Positions 29,542 to 42,800 of a DNA stretch of 64,000 nucleotides are shown here, one piece after another. Source of the stretch: Chlorophyllum brunneum. Taxonomy: Eukaryota; Basidiomycota; Agaricomycetes; Agaricales; Agaricaceae. Below the pieces are notes generated by a model, which was given only the letters and a program-made list of their open reading frames with translations, was not told where the DNA came from and made no database searches. Both the position numbers and the translations under genes were made by a program. The first letter of the stretch is position 1; every line of letters starts with the position of its first letter. The stretch is taken from assembly GCA_963576785.1 (NCBI GenBank), contig OY756139.1, positions 3,534,001 to 3,598,000 of the forward strand. The letters run 5' to 3'.

Positions 29542-31041
29542 ATGCCTGTGTTACGCTCGAATCTCTCTTCAAGAGAAACTATGCCCGACGGCGACGGGGA
29601 AGTCTTCAGGAACACACTATGTGTTCCAGCCCCCTCCATCTTTGCGGCCTCTCTGGCTCTGCCCCCTCCAGGCATCCTATTCCCTAGAATGCCATCTGCA
29701 CCTAGGCCGTTCGTCCCAACCGATCAGGCCTACAGCAACACGATTCCCCTGTTGGTCCTCAGCAGGAGATCGACCACACCTCCGATGTCCTCGGTGTCCC
29801 TCTCTGGTGATGGAGAGAAAACAAACCATTGAGCTTCTAAATGGGTAAGGCCAGAGGGCGACCAATACTACTTGGGGAAAGACTGGGCAGACCAGGTCGA
29901 AGAAGAGTTGGAACCCAAAGTCCAACAAGAAGATGTGGAGCGGGAGGATGCTCCTGAAGAATTCTACGATGATGTGGTAAGGGAGGTAGGTAAGATCTCA
30001 GAGTAGGTCAAAGCCTGCAGTACCTTCAACATGAGTAGTAACAAAGGCCTCGCTTTTGGACGGGCCTTCATGGAACTCACAGGGACCTTGATAAAGGCAG
30101 GATGGCTCAAGATTGCTGTCGATGAGAAGAAGAACGACCTCCATGGTTGGTTGGGGGTCAATTTCGGTAAGATCATTGTCCACGCTGAGGAAACCCCCCA
30201 GCTAGACGTTTCTCCCCTCCACTGCATGGCCCCCCAAAGTTCTACGCACAAACCTGACAATGTCTGCATGGAGGTCATCGAGCACATTGTCACTCTGGGT
30301 ATCACTGATGGCAATGAAGTCACTTGTTCGGGTATCTCCGACGATGATGTGCAGATGATTACCGAGGCAGAATTCAAGACTGTCGTCAACAACAAGAAGC
30401 GTGGGAGCCAGAAGCCCAAAGAAGCAGCCATGAAGACTGCTAACACCGGACAGAAGACGTCCAAAACCCCTACCCTTGCCCCTCCCATTGTGCCTGCCAA
30501 GGCTGCTAAAACCCCGGTGTCTCAACCTAGTGCCAATGATGCCAAGAAGCCCCAGGAAGGAACAAAGACTTCCTATGCCACAGCTGCAGCAAAAAAGGGC
30601 AATAATGCCGCTCCCACCATCACCCCTTCTACAAACACCTGGGATCCTCTCAATCCGGGAGTACCATTCTGCGGAAAATGCTGCAGATGGGGCCACCCCC
30701 TAGTCCGCTGCCAAGCAAGGCTCTTCACCTGTGCACACTGCAAGGGGCCACATTCCATAGCCAACCACTGACCATTCGCCCACTGTTGTAAGGGTAACAA
30801 CAAAGCAGACCTGCCCATTGTGGCTACCCCCGCCAGAGAACCATGCCCTCATAAGGCTATGTGCTCTAACTGTGGCAAGGACCACCTCGCCACTGACCAA
30901 AAGTGTCAGTTCTGGAAGAAGCGATTCGACCACGACTGGCATGCCAACAAAGCGCTCGAATTAAGAGCCAACAAAGGAGTCCCATTGCCCCCCTCCTCAT
31001 CATCCCTGGCTAGTCGAAGCCAGACTAACCCCCTACAATGA
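29542..31041 (+). pseudogene. LINE L1 ORF1 (zinc-knuckle RNA-binding protein)
   Basis: Starts MPVLRSNLSSRETMP at 29542. Stops: TGA at 29830 and TAG near 30006 (Trp in L5), then TGA near 30769. Compared with L5, about 650 bases are missing at about 30650, where STNTWDPL is joined directly to NPGVPFCGKCC. Three Cys/His clusters follow: CGKCCRWGHPLVRC, CAHCKGPHSIANH and CSNCGKDHLATDQKC. The frame ends at TGA 31039-31041, overlapping the ATG of ORF2 as ATGA. The protein would coat LINE RNA. Confidence 0.8.
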
Positions 31042-34000
31042 ATTATGCCCCCGACAATCAAGACAGGCCTCCTTGCTCACTCCTGAGTGAATTGAAGGTC
31101 TGCTCTCACAACGTTGGAAGATCGTATGGAGTGATGGAGACAGTCCTCGCACATAGAGGTGACATCGACCTCCTCCTCATACAAGAACCCCCATGGAGAT
31201 TTCTCCACGACATTCCCTCATCCATCTCTAAGGACGGATCCCCTCTCGTAGGAGGCCCAGTTCACCCGGACTGGACGCTCCTTTCATATCCGATTATCGC
31301 TGAAGAAGTCCTACAAGTGGGACGCCAATGATACCCTCAATGGACGGCCAACATGGAACACCACACCACCCCCCAAGTCATTGCCTTTGCTCACAAGAGA
31401 CTGAAGTGACTCCGACCCTCTATTAGAAGAGATTTAATCGAACATCGAGACCTCCTGTGTATTTCCCTATATGCAGGAGGAGAAGAACTACTGCTGCTAA
31501 ACATCTACAATGACAGCCATAACACTGCACTCCACTTCCTCGAGGAGTGCCTCTTTGACCTCCCGCCCTTTCTCTTAATGGGTGGAGATATCAACATCTG
31601 ATCGGAGTTATGGGACCCTTCAATGGATCAACATCTGGCAAGTGTGGACCGTCTCCTTATGATTACCGAAGCCCTCAATCTTGTGAGGACAACTCCATCT
31701 GCAGCCATACCAACTCGTTATGCCTTGGACCCCAATCTACCAGACACGGTCATTGACCTGTTGTTTGTTTCGGGAATGTTACCATATATCCCCACCCATG
31801 CTATCCAGGCAGGTGATCGATACAACTCCGACCACACCCCTCTCTTAATTAGACTACCTATTCCGCAAATGGATGTTGTCGTCGAAAGATTGATGATTCC
31901 CAAGGATTTGGATGAGGAAACCAGGTTCCTGATGGACATAGTGGATGGAATCAAAAACAAGAACTGGCCGATGAATGACATGGACAAGCTGGAGAGAGCT
32001 GTTGCCAAATTGGGAGTTTTATTTGACAGATCCTGGAACTGAAATGTGAAGAAGTCCAAGATCACCACTAGATCCAAGACCTGGTGGAATGAGGAGTGCT
32101 CCACGGCACTCGCTACGCACCGCGTGGACTGCAAGAACAAGCGCAAATGGAACGCCTTTTGCAAGACCATGAGGAAAACAAAGAGGGCATATTTCAACAA
32201 GAGAATCCAAGAAATCTCAGTCGACCGGAAACGTCTGTGGGATCTAATGCCATGGATTAAAGATCGCGCACTCCCAGCTATGGAAGCCATGTGTCACAAC
32301 AGCCGACCTTGTCTTACTCTGGACAACCCGTGGACGGCACTCGACCAACACTATAACGCTGTCCGCAACAGACCAACGAATGTGGCAGTCCTGGACGAAC
32401 TCCCTCCACCAAACGGAATGGAGAATAGGACTTGGGTGAACTTCTCTCTCCTCGAGATGATGGATTCACTCAAAGATACCTCGAATTCTTCCTCCCCCGG
32501 TCCCAACCATATTTCCTGGTCCCATCTCAAGCAGATTGTCGCCGATGAAACTTGTGCTGGTCTCTTCCTCAAGATCAGCAGTGCATGTCTGAACATCGGA
32601 CATTGGCTTGTGCATTTTAAAAAGTCAACGTTGGTGATCATCCCCAAACCCAACAAACCCGACTACTCCACTCCGAAGGCATTCAGGCCGATTGTCCTCC
32701 TTAATACGTTTGGCAAACTAATAGAGAAGATACTCACCAAACGACTCCAATTTGAGGGGGTGAAATTCAAAGTTCTCCACCCTTACCAACTGGGAGCCAT
32801 CCGCCAACGGTCCACTGAGGACGTGGGTCTCTTCCTAACGCACATCATCTGGGGAGCTTGGACGAAGAAGAAGAAGACATCGGTGCTCACATTCAATGTT
32901 GCCCAATTCTTCCCCTCCCTCAATCACAATCTCCTTATCGACATACTAAGACAACAAGGATTTCCCCCTCAAATCGCAGCGTTCTTCAACAATTACCTTA
33001 AAGAACACCGCACAACATACCGGTAGAATAACAAAACCTCCCCGGAGTTCAATGCAGTGGTGGGAGTGGGTCAAGGCTCGGCCCTTAGCCCCATTCTCTC
33101 TGCTTTATTCCTCGCCCCCCTCCTTCACATCTTCGACATTCATATGGAGGAACACCGCAACAAATGGGACTTTGACGTCCTGTCATTCATCGATAATGGC
33201 ACCTTAGTTGCACAATCCCTGTCTCTGGAATGGAACATCGAAATCCTCCAACACATGTACCATGAAATGGAGCAGCTCATGAACGAATTCGGCCTAGAAA
33301 TTGAACATGGCAAGTCCAAGGTCTTCCACTTTACACGTGCAAGACAGGATTCAAATCCCTCTATCAATTTGGGATCTCCGCTGTTCACTGGTCGCAACCC
33401 CCTCAAACCAAAGACCCATTGGTGGTATCTTGGCTTCTACTTCAACCAGACGTTGACCTTCAAGGAACACGTCCGATTTTACTCCGCCAAAGCAATTTCC
33501 ACGATTAAGGCAATGAAAATGCTAGGGAACTCCATAAGAGGCCTGTCTCCCAGCAACAAAGACTACTATACCATTTGTGTGTCGTACCAGTGGCAACATA
33601 TGGATACCGACTTTGGTTTCATGATAGGTTACATACTAAAGGGACTTGTGAAACCCTCAACAAAATGCAACAAAGAGTAGTACTCTGGATTACTGGGGCC
33701 TTCCGGACTTCTCCCACTGGCGGTGTAGAGTCCCTCGTGGGGCTCATGCCCATCAAACTCCATCTCCGAAAGTTGGCCGAACGACAATCATTGAGGCTCC
33801 ATACATTGGACGATAAACACATATTGGCAAGATTGACGAAAGAGTATCATTCTTCCCCCCACCAACTTCACATCAAGAATTTCACGGAGATTCAGAAGAA
33901 GAAGACACTTGGAACTGTGATGGATATTTCACACCCCACCCCCGAGACTCGGTATATAGAACACTTTAACTCCGTCTCTAAATTTCTCTGGCCTGGACAT

Positions 34001-35086
34001 AGGTTACTTGACCATTTCCCTACTAATGTATCTTTTATAGGATTTAACCGGGACAGCCCTCACCTCTCGAAGATGCTTTGGGATGATGTTACGACAAACG
34101 CGACGATGGATGACAAGTCCATCATTATTGGCACAGACAGCTCAGTCCACCCCAACCCCAACCCGCTTGCCAGCCAGTTCACAGCAGCAGCCACTATTCG
34201 ACACCTAGATGGTGGGAGCTCCATCATTAAGAGGCTCGGAGGAACCATGTCAACAGACACTGAACTGGTAGCGCAGTACTTAGGAATCACCAAGGTACTC
34301 ACCACTGATGAATACAACCAGGTTGAACACATTCACATGTTCACCAACTCCCTTGCAGCTGCTTGGCTCCTACTCAATTGTTCACTGCACTCCTGCCAGC
34401 GGCAATCCATCCTCACATCAAAGGCACTTCTGGCTTGGTTCAGCAAGTCAGACCAACACTGCCTTTCCTTCTATCACACGCCATCGAAGTGCAAGTATGG
34501 TATTCAAAAAGCCACTCACGATTGGATTCAAACAGTTGCCTGGCCTAACTGGGGTCGAAATCACCGAGTCCCTAACTCCATCGACTTCTTATGCAAGAAG
34601 TCCACCGAACGAGTGACCCATACATGGCAAGCCATGTTCAGATTCAAGAAATACAGTGGTAGCTCCTTCCTCCACCTCCCGGTGAGAGCGAATGGGGCCT
34701 CCGCTCTACCATTGCACATCAAGTCCGGTCCCTGGATACGAGAATGCAGATACCAGCCTCAGCTCTTCACAAGAGCGTGTTGCGCCATTCTATGCCATGC
34801 CCTGATCAGGGAGTATCGACTCCGATTCTTCCCCAACAAGGACCTATCATGCTACCACTGCGACAACCAAATGGTCCAGACTAGGTCGCACATCCTCTAT
34901 TGTTGCAACAACTTCGATCATCACTTTGGCGTCGACACCATCAAGACTCTCGTCAACTTCTTGTGTCACAACCCTTCCGCATTCAGCTTCCCTCCGGAAC
35001 CTGACCGCCCTCATATCCGCACTGGGTCAATACCTCCGCTACATTGTCATCAAGTCCGAAGGAGGTTTGGGTCTGTGCCTGCATAA
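31038..35086 (+). pseudogene. LINE L1 ORF2: endonuclease, RT, RNase H
   Basis: Endonuclease: KVCSHNVGRSYGV, LLLIQEPPW, DLLFVSG, YNSDHTPLL. RT: FRPIVLLNTFGKL, VGVGQGSALSPILSALF, and the catalytic box read as SFIDNGTLVAQS, so the second Asp of the usual DD is Asn. RNase H: IIGTDSSVHPNP, TDTELVAQYL, but FTNS where L4 and L5 have FTDS. A C-terminal Cys/His cluster (CYHCDNQMVQTRSHILYCC) ends near 34910. Stops occur near 31329, 31407, 31599, 32040 and 33024, and one base is lost near 33560, shifting frame. Inactive. Confidence 0.82.
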
Positions 35087-36161
35087 ATCCTCTTCTTTTC
35101 TTATGCTTTTCCGGTTATGGACTTCAACTCCATTTCTCTATCTCCCCCTTTCCCTGCTTGTCTACTATTTTATATATAGTTTTCTTTCAAAAATCCATCT
35201 TTCCCGTGGTGCCTGGGCAAATGCCCTCCCACACGCTAGTACTGTTTGTTGTTCCCCCTTGTGATTGCAAGTTGGTAGTTTCTTTCTATCAATTTCTCTC
35301 TCTCACTCTCTATCTCTCCGAATCCCTTCTCTTCCTTTTCTCGCTGAACAACTTAGGTACCAAACATCTCTCTAGTGTATGCGCTAGATGGCGTCGAGTC
35401 TTATGGGGTTAGTTTACTTTTAGTTTACTTTCCTTGCTCTGAACATTCTGTACATTCTGCCTTTGTATATATGTACACGTGGACTGCGTTCGAGCACCGC
35501 TATATAAATTGTTGATTAAAAAGAAAAAAAAAAAAGGTATACTCCAATGCAAAGAAATACATCCAAAGTGCCTTAATTATAACAGGCAAAAGACTCAATC
35601 ACCTCATCAACTCTAGTGACAACCCCACCTATAGACTTGCCCGAAGGCTAATGGATCTCGACTCATACACCCCCACTACCTTACCCGACAAACTGCCCTA
35701 CCACAAAGATGACGAACAGGAATAGTTAGATGAAGGGATGGAGAGAATTGACAAATTTGTCCCAGACCATCTAATGGAACCAGATATGCAAGACAAAGTA
35801 GACTACCTCCTTATACAACTACCCGACATGGACCCACCATCCAAACCAATAACATTTAACCTACCACCATCTTACCTCACACTCAAGAATGGAGGACAAT
35901 TTGAAGAAAACTACTGGAAGGAAATAGTTCACAACTTTGTCGCTGCCAAGACTAATGACACTACTACATTCCGAGGATGCACCATAGCCCTCTTTAGAGG
36001 AGGATAAGATTACGCCCCCTTCTGGATTGGATGTTGACGCAAGTTAGGAACTCTGATAATTGGCCCCACTAAACACCAACTCATCAATGCCTTACACAAA
36101 GAACAAGACAACAAGTAGACCACAACACTTCATGGGGTCATGAATATAAAAAGGGAGGTAT

Positions 36162-36466
36162 TGTTATAAACTATAGATAGACACTACATTCCTATTATAT
36201 GCCTGTCATACTCATCATTCCTATGCATCCATTTCACCCCCTGTTTCATCCCCTATGGCTGTACTCCTACTGACTCATTCTACTCATCCCCTATGACTCC
36301 CTTACTCTGTTCTCTTATTGTTAGCACTCACCACTAGTATATAAAGTGTAGTAATACTTGATGTATTCCTTATACTTTACCAATTGTATCATTTCTTTCT
36401 CTTCTCTCTACTTCCTTGTCTTAATCCAAAGACTTGCAACCTAAGTCCTAGACTAAGGTCGTAACA
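36162..36466 (+). repeat. Gypsy A 3' LTR
   Basis: 305 bp, TGTTATAAACTATAG to GGTCGTAACA, followed by TCAAG, the duplication seen before the 5' LTR. Confidence 0.85.
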
Positions 36467-36471
36467 TCAAG

Positions 36472-39382
36472 GTAGTGAACAGCTGAGTTCCTGCTATTAT
36501 TGTACATGTTCAGCACTAAAATTTCCTTGCCTTTGATGAACAGGAAAATGCACATAAGGTCTTTGTGCTCCACAATATCCCTTCTAAGAGAGGGTCAGAG
36601 CTTCAGTAGTCATTTGTGAGCAAATGCCATAACTCTTGGTAGAGCCTGGAGGTCAACTGTGACTGCCCTTCCAAACCCATTGGGTTGAGGTCAAAGTCCA
36701 GGATACTGAGGGAAATGTTGGGCATGATGTTCATCTGAGATTGTGAGGATGTCACTTGGGTTGAATGGATAGGAAATGGGGATCCAATCGGACCACTGAC
36801 AAGGGGAGAACCTTCAGGAGAGGTTGATGATGGGATATCACGGATGTAGCACCATGGGGGTTCTTGGATGAGGAGGAGGTCAATGTTACCTCTATGCATG
36901 AGGACTGTCTCCATCACTCCATACAATTTACCTATGTTGTGAGAGCAGACCTTCAACTCCTTCAAAGAAGAAGGAGGCAATCTGTCTTTAGTGTTGGGTG
37001 TACTATTTATGATAAACTGGACATTTGGCTTTGTCCAGCTGGAGAAGAGGAAGCAGGGGAAATGCCTTGGTTGGCCCAAAGTTCAAGGGCCTTATTGGTA
37101 TGCCAATTGTGGTTGAAGCATTTTCTCCAGAAGGAGCACTTGTTACAATCAGATGCGAGATAGTCTTTGCCACATTTGATACATGTGGGCTTATGAGGGT
37201 AAGGTTTGCCAGCAGGAGTGGCAGCAATGGGTGGGGTGGCTTTCTCATTGCCCTTGCAACAGGCAGCAAAAGAGCAGTGGTTAATGGTGGCATGTGAGCC
37301 TTTGCAGTGTGCACACACATTGAGGCAGGATCAGCATTTGAGGGCAGGATGGCCCCAACAACAACATTTAGAGCAGAAAGGGATACCAGGGGTGGCATTG
37401 GCCCTCATGATTTGGTATACTCTCCCATAGATATTGAGGGACTTGTTGATGATTTTTGAAAGGTTTGAGCCCACTTTGGAGTCCCAAATCTCGAACTACA
37501 TGGTACATGTGTCCGATTTCTTTGAGTTGTGCCACACTCTGGGAAGAGTGGCAAATTGGATGGTGTCAGAGTAGATAGAGCTCCTGACACTGGAGACTAT
37601 ATCCTCTTGAGTGAGATTGTGGCTGTGGGGGGTAATGAATGGAATATCTACAATTTTGACAAATGACTTACATTTGGGAAGAGAAACCTCCCCAGTGGTA
37701 ATACCATCAAACTTATTTTTGAGCCAAGTCTTAATGACATCTAGCTCAGCTGGGATTAAGACCTCCAAGGTGGACTGTGAGGCCCAGCTTACTCTGCAAG
37801 GCAGCCGTAACCCCGGCCTTGGACTTCTCCACGATAAGACACATATTGAGTGAATTAATGATGGTTCCAAAGTTGGTGACATTGGGACCAGAGAGGAGGG
37901 GGATGATCACCTATTTGTGAGAGGGACCATTGAGTGTGGACTGGAAGGTGCTTGATTTGTTGGTTGGCTTCCTGTCGGGTTTGGGGCCTAAGAAAGCCAT
38001 ATCATACATAGTAACAATCTTGTCATGTGCCAGTTCTGGGAATTTAGAAGCAAACTCCAGTAGCTTCAATGGGTTAGCAGACTTGGAGGAGGGGAGCAAT
38101 TTGGACTTATTGGCAGTAGTTGCCGCATAAGACTTGGTCAGAGGAGACTGGGCGGTAGCCTCTGCCCTCTTGGATGAAGGAGGCTGGGCAGTAACCTCTG
38201 CCCCACTAGGGGGCTGGGTGGTAGCCTCTGTCTTCTCTTCCTTAGTATTTGCCACTAGTTTCTTGGTCTAGGCAGTGTTACTGGTTGGTTTTGTTTTATG
38301 ATTCTTTGTTTGCCTTGTGACCATTTTGAATTCTTCTTCGGCAATTATCTGGATGTCTGAATCACCAGAAGTGCCAGGGGTAATGATGTATTCAACCAGG
38401 TCCATATAGACATCTGGGCCAGGAGTAGGGTTGGGTTTGGCAGCCCTAGGGTTAGGGGTTGGGGCTGGGGGGTTAGGGTGAGGGGAGGGCACCACATGGG
38501 AACTACTCAGAAAGGGGCTGGAAACCTTGGTCAATAAGCAGGTACGGTCCTTGGTGTGGACAACCATTTTTCCAAAGTTGACTCCAAGCCAGCCTTGGAG
38601 TGTGTTGTTGAGACTGTCAACAGAAACATTGAGCCACCCCGATTTGATTATGGTTTCCATTAGATGAGTAAAGGTCAGCCCAAAGGCCAGTCCTTTGTCA
38701 CCACTCATGTCATAAGTAGTACAAGCTTTTATCCAGTCAGTGAGTTTCATAGTTTTGCTGACTGCATCTTTATAGAATTCCTCCGGTATACCTCTCTTGT
38801 CAACCTTGGATTTCTGTTCCTCTATTTCTTCTTCAACTTGTTCAGCCCAATTCTTTGGGGGGGGGGCCTTGCCACCAAAGTATTGATTACCATCAGGGCA
38901 GTGCTGTTTAGAAGACTAATGAATTGTCCTCTCAACATTGGGAAGAGAAGGGGCTGGCCCTTGCTCAGGAGTTATGGGACCCGCTCAACTGAAAGTCTGA
39001 ATGAGGAAGGGGGAGGAAGCACCTGTATGACTAAAAGTCTATATGGGTAAAGAAAGTTCTGAGCAACACAAAGTCTACACAGAGAGGGGGACAGATCAAC
39101 TATAAGTCTGATCTGTGGGAATGAATGGATGACCAGGGGTGGGGGTAGTCCTAGGGAATAATATGCCAGGTGGGGGAAGAGCAGGACTGGCAGTGAAAAT
39201 GGAGGAGGCAGGAACACATGGAACATTAACTATCCCAAATATCTCTCCCTTGCCCTCCAGCATAGGATCTCTTGGGAACATACCCAAGAACTCTTTGTTA
39301 GACATAGTATTGACAGTAACTAGACTTTGTACTACTAGAATCAAGTTTTGGTAAATTGATGGTGGTAAGAGTGAAAGAAGGG
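36472..39382 (-). pseudogene. LINE L2, 5' part: ORF1 and endonuclease N-terminus
   Basis: Minus strand. The 5' end is near 39382 (CATCCCTTCTTTCACTC). ORF1 fragments: DPMLEGKGEIFG region (39344-39096), GLAFGLTFTHLMETIIKSGW (38750-38268), SANPLKLLEFASKFPE (38255-37911), a block at 37882-37496, and zinc knuckles CAHCKGSHATINH and CIKCGKDYLASDCNKC (37398-37003). Endonuclease start: KVCSHNIGKLYGVMETVL and LLLIQEPPW (37079-36603). The frame is broken many times. It continues at 20013-18826 on the other side of Gypsy A. CpG is almost absent. It is more divergent than L1, L3 and L5. Confidence 0.8.
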
Positions 39383-39805
39383 ATGTGGGAGTGCAGAGAA
39401 TCTGAGATAGAATCAGAAATGGCCAACAAAGTTAACTCCCCAAAGAACCTAGCCCCAGAACTAGAATACTTCAATGGAGATAGAACCAAATTTGATGATT
39501 GGTGGAGAGTGATGTCCTTATGGACACTCCTCAACAAGATCAATGACAATGAGCAAAAGATAATTGAAATATTGGCAAGAATGAGAGGAGGATTGGTAGG
39601 ACCATATGCAAACACCAAATTATCAGCCATACAAGACAAGAAGACACCAACATTGGATGATTTTGCCAAAGAGATGATGGTTACATTCTTATTGGGAAAT
39701 AGGAAGGCAATAGCAGAAGGAGAAATCAAACTGTTCAAACAAGAAAAAAGAAACACTGCCAATTTTATAATTGAATTTGAAGCACTAAAAGTTTAAGCAA
39801 GAACC

Positions 39806-39820
39806 GATGATGCACACACC
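39806..39820 (+). repeat. Target-site duplication of LINE L3, left copy (15 bp)
   Basis: GATGATGCACACACC, repeated at 44016-44030 after the A tail of L3. Confidence 0.88.
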
Positions 39821-42800
39821 CAATTGCCCACATCCCTTCTTTGACTCGTACCACCACCATCGATTTGCAAAACTCAATTACACGGTACTAGTCTACAGTA
39901 CAGAAGCTATACTTTATGCCTGCATTACATTCTGATCTCTTCCCAAGAGAACCTATGCCTGATGGTGATGGGGACATCTTTGGGAACACAACACGTGTTC
40001 CTGCCCCCTCCATCTTTGCAGCCTCCCTGGCTCTGGCCCCCCCAGGTATCCTATTCCCTAGGATGCCTTCCATCTCAAGGCCTGTGATCCCAACAGATCA
40101 GGCCTACAGGTATACCATTCCTCCCTCAGTTCTCAGCAGGCAACTGACTACCCCTCTGTGGTCTTTGGACCCCTCTCTTAGCAATGTGGAAAAGACCATC
40201 CACAGAATGTCCAAATGAGTTTGACCGGAGGGCAATCACTACTACTCAGGAAAAGACTAGGCTGACCAGGTTGAGGAGGAGTTAGAGGCCAAAGTTGAAG
40301 TTGAGGAAGAAGCCACTTCGGAACACAAGGGTGGACTGGAGAAGTTTTATGATGATGCTGTTAGAGAGGTGGGTAAGATCTCTGAGTAGGTCAAGGCCTG
40401 CAGCATGTTCAACATGAGTGACAACGAGGGGCTTGCATTTGGGCAAGCCTTTACTGAACTAATGGGGACCTTGATAAAAGCAGGATGGCTCAAAGTCACT
40501 GTTGATGAGCAGAAGAACGATTTCCATGGATAGATGGGGGTCAATTTTGGTAAGATTATTGTCTGTACTGAGGAAACGCCTCAGCCAGCCTCCTCCCCCC
40601 TCTGATACACAGCCTCCAAAGGCCCCACCCGGAAACCTGACGATGTCCACATGGATGTTGTTGAGTATATTGTCACCCCGGGTATTGCCAGTGATAACAA
40701 AGTCACTCATTTGGGTATCTCTGATGATGATGTGCAGATGATCACCGAGGTGGAGTTTAAGACCATCACCTACAATAAGAAGCATAGGGCCCAAAAACCT
40801 AGGACTAATATCGAAAGGCCTAAAGGATTGAAGCCTGCTTCTATACCCATGTCTGACAAAGTTCCCAAAGCCCCGGTATCCCCCCCAAAGAATACCCAAA
40901 ACCCCAAGGAAGGTAGAAAAACCTCCTATGCTGTGAGGAAGGTAAAACTTCCACCCCCACTCCTGCTCCCAATAGACATGATCCTTTCAAGCTTTTGGAG
41001 TTTGCGAGTAAATTCCTGGAACTACCACATGAGAAGGTAGTCACAATGTATAATGCCACTTTCTCTACCCCCTCCCCTGTGAACAAAAAGCCAGTCAAGA
41101 AGGCTGGTGTAATTTGCTCCACACTCAATGGTCCATCGTGCAAGCAAGTCATCATTCCCCTCCTCACCGGACCCAATGTCACCAACTTTGGGTCTGGCCC
41201 CAACCATATTTCCTGGTCCCATCTCAAACAAATCACTACTATAGATACTTGTGCCGATCTCTTCCTGAATATCAGTTGTGCATGCCTATCTCTTGGACAC
41301 TGGCTGTCACACTTCAAACAATCCATGTCAGTCATCATACCTAAACCAAACAAACCCAACTACTCTACTCCAAAGGCCTTTAGGCCCATCGTCCTTCTCA
41401 ATATGCTAGGTAAACTGGTAGAAAAGATGTTAGCTAAATGACTTCAATTCAAGGCAGTGAAATTCAAAGTTCTCTATTCTCATCAACTGGGAGCTATCTG
41501 ACAAAGGTCCACTGAAGACACAGGCCTATTTCTCACCCATATCGTCCAAGGAGCATCAACAAAGAAAAAGAAAATGTCAGTTCTAGCATTCAATGTCACC
41601 CAATTTTTCCCCTCCCTTAATCACGACCTCCTTACCGACATTCTCACATGACAAGATTCTCCCCCCCAAATCGCAATGTTCTTCAATAATTACCTCAAAG
41701 GATGACACACCACATATCTATGGAATAATGAAAGTTTCCCGGAATTTGACATGGCAGTGGGTGTTGGCCAAGGCTCGGCCCTCAGCCCCATTCTTTCTGC
41801 CCTATACCTCACCCCCCTCCTTCGAATCTTTGACATTTGCATGGAAGACAGTTGAGACAAGTGGGACTTCGATATTCTTTCATTTGTAGATGACAGTACC
41901 CTCGTTGCACAATCCCCCTCCCTTGAAAAGAATGTTGAGATCCTCCAACACATTCCACCAAAGCCATATCAATGATCAAAGTGATGAAGATACTAGGCAA
42001 CTCTGTCCACGGCTTATCTCCTCAAAACAAAAGACTCTTATACCGTTCGTGTGTTGTACCAGTAGTGACATATGAATATCGACTATGGTTTCATGATAAG
42101 TTCTGTACAAAGGGGACCTGTGAAATTCTTAACAAAATGCAATGAAGAGCGGCCCTCTGGATAACAGGAGCTTTCCGTACTTTCCCTACTGGCAGTGTTG
42201 AGTCCCTTGTGGGGCTCATGCCCATCAAACTCCATCTCCAAAAGTTGGCCAAATGACAAATGTCGAGGCTTCATACATTGGATGATGAACACACACTGGC
42301 AAGATTGATGAGAGAATATCATTCTTTCCCCCACCAACTTCACACCAAGAACTTTATGGAGATTCAGAAGGAGAAGACACTTGGAGCTGTAATGGACATT
42401 TCACACCCCACCCCCAAGACTCGTTATGTAGAATCTTTCAATTCTGTTTCCAAAACTCTCTGGCCCAGATATAGGTTACTTGACTGCTTTTCTACTAATG
42501 TATCTTTCATAGAATTCAACCAGAACAATCCCCACCTCTCGAAGATGCTTTGGGATGATGTAACAACAAATGCAATGATGGACCCCAAGTCCATTATCAT
42601 AGGCATGAATGGCTCAGTCCACCCCAACCCCAACCTGCTTGCTGGCCAGTTCACGGTGGCAGCTACTATTCGACACTTAGACGGAGGAAACTCTATCATG
42701 AAAAGGCTTGGAGGAACTATGTCTACTAACACAGAACTAGTTGCACAATACCTAGGAATCACCAAGGTACTTGCCACTGATGACTATAACCAGGTTAAGT

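Larger units (their letters stand above)
29461..35535 (+). mobile_element. LINE L1 (EN-RT-RNase H non-LTR retrotransposon, Tad-like)
   Basis: 6075 bp from CCCTTCTTTGAC to an A-rich tail at 35518-35535, with a 17-bp target duplication. Contains ORF1 and ORF2, both with stops, and a deletion inside ORF1. The 3' end (GCGCTAGATGGCGTCGAGTC and CACCGCTATATAAATTGTTG before the A tail) is shared with L3 and L4. The assignment to the Tad-like group rests on the domain order EN-RT-RNase H and is an inference. Confidence 0.88.
29148..36118 (+). pseudogene. Gypsy A third ORF, split by LINE L1
   Basis: Segments 29148-29460 and 35553-36118 join across L1. The first begins MHAECKPTPFPANN and is open to the break (FEQELNNLLNAQSTEDQIEH). 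The second carries SALIITGKRLNHLI, DLDSYTPTTLPDK, a TAG in place of a Trp near 35725, NYWKEIVHNF and DYAPFWIGC with further stops, ending at TAG 36116-36118. It is much closer to the C copy than to B. Confidence 0.7.
20019..36466 (+). mobile_element. Ty3/Gypsy chromovirus A (internally deleted, interrupted by B and L1)
   Basis: 305-bp LTRs at 20019-20323 and 36162-36466, flanked by TCAAG at 20014-20018 and 36467-36471. The interior holds a gag start, a large deletion joining gag to RNase H, integrase, chromodomain and the third ORF. Gypsy B (22612-29099) and LINE L1 (29461-35535) are inserted in it. It lies inside LINE L2. Many stops and loss of CpG show it is inactive. Confidence 0.85.
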
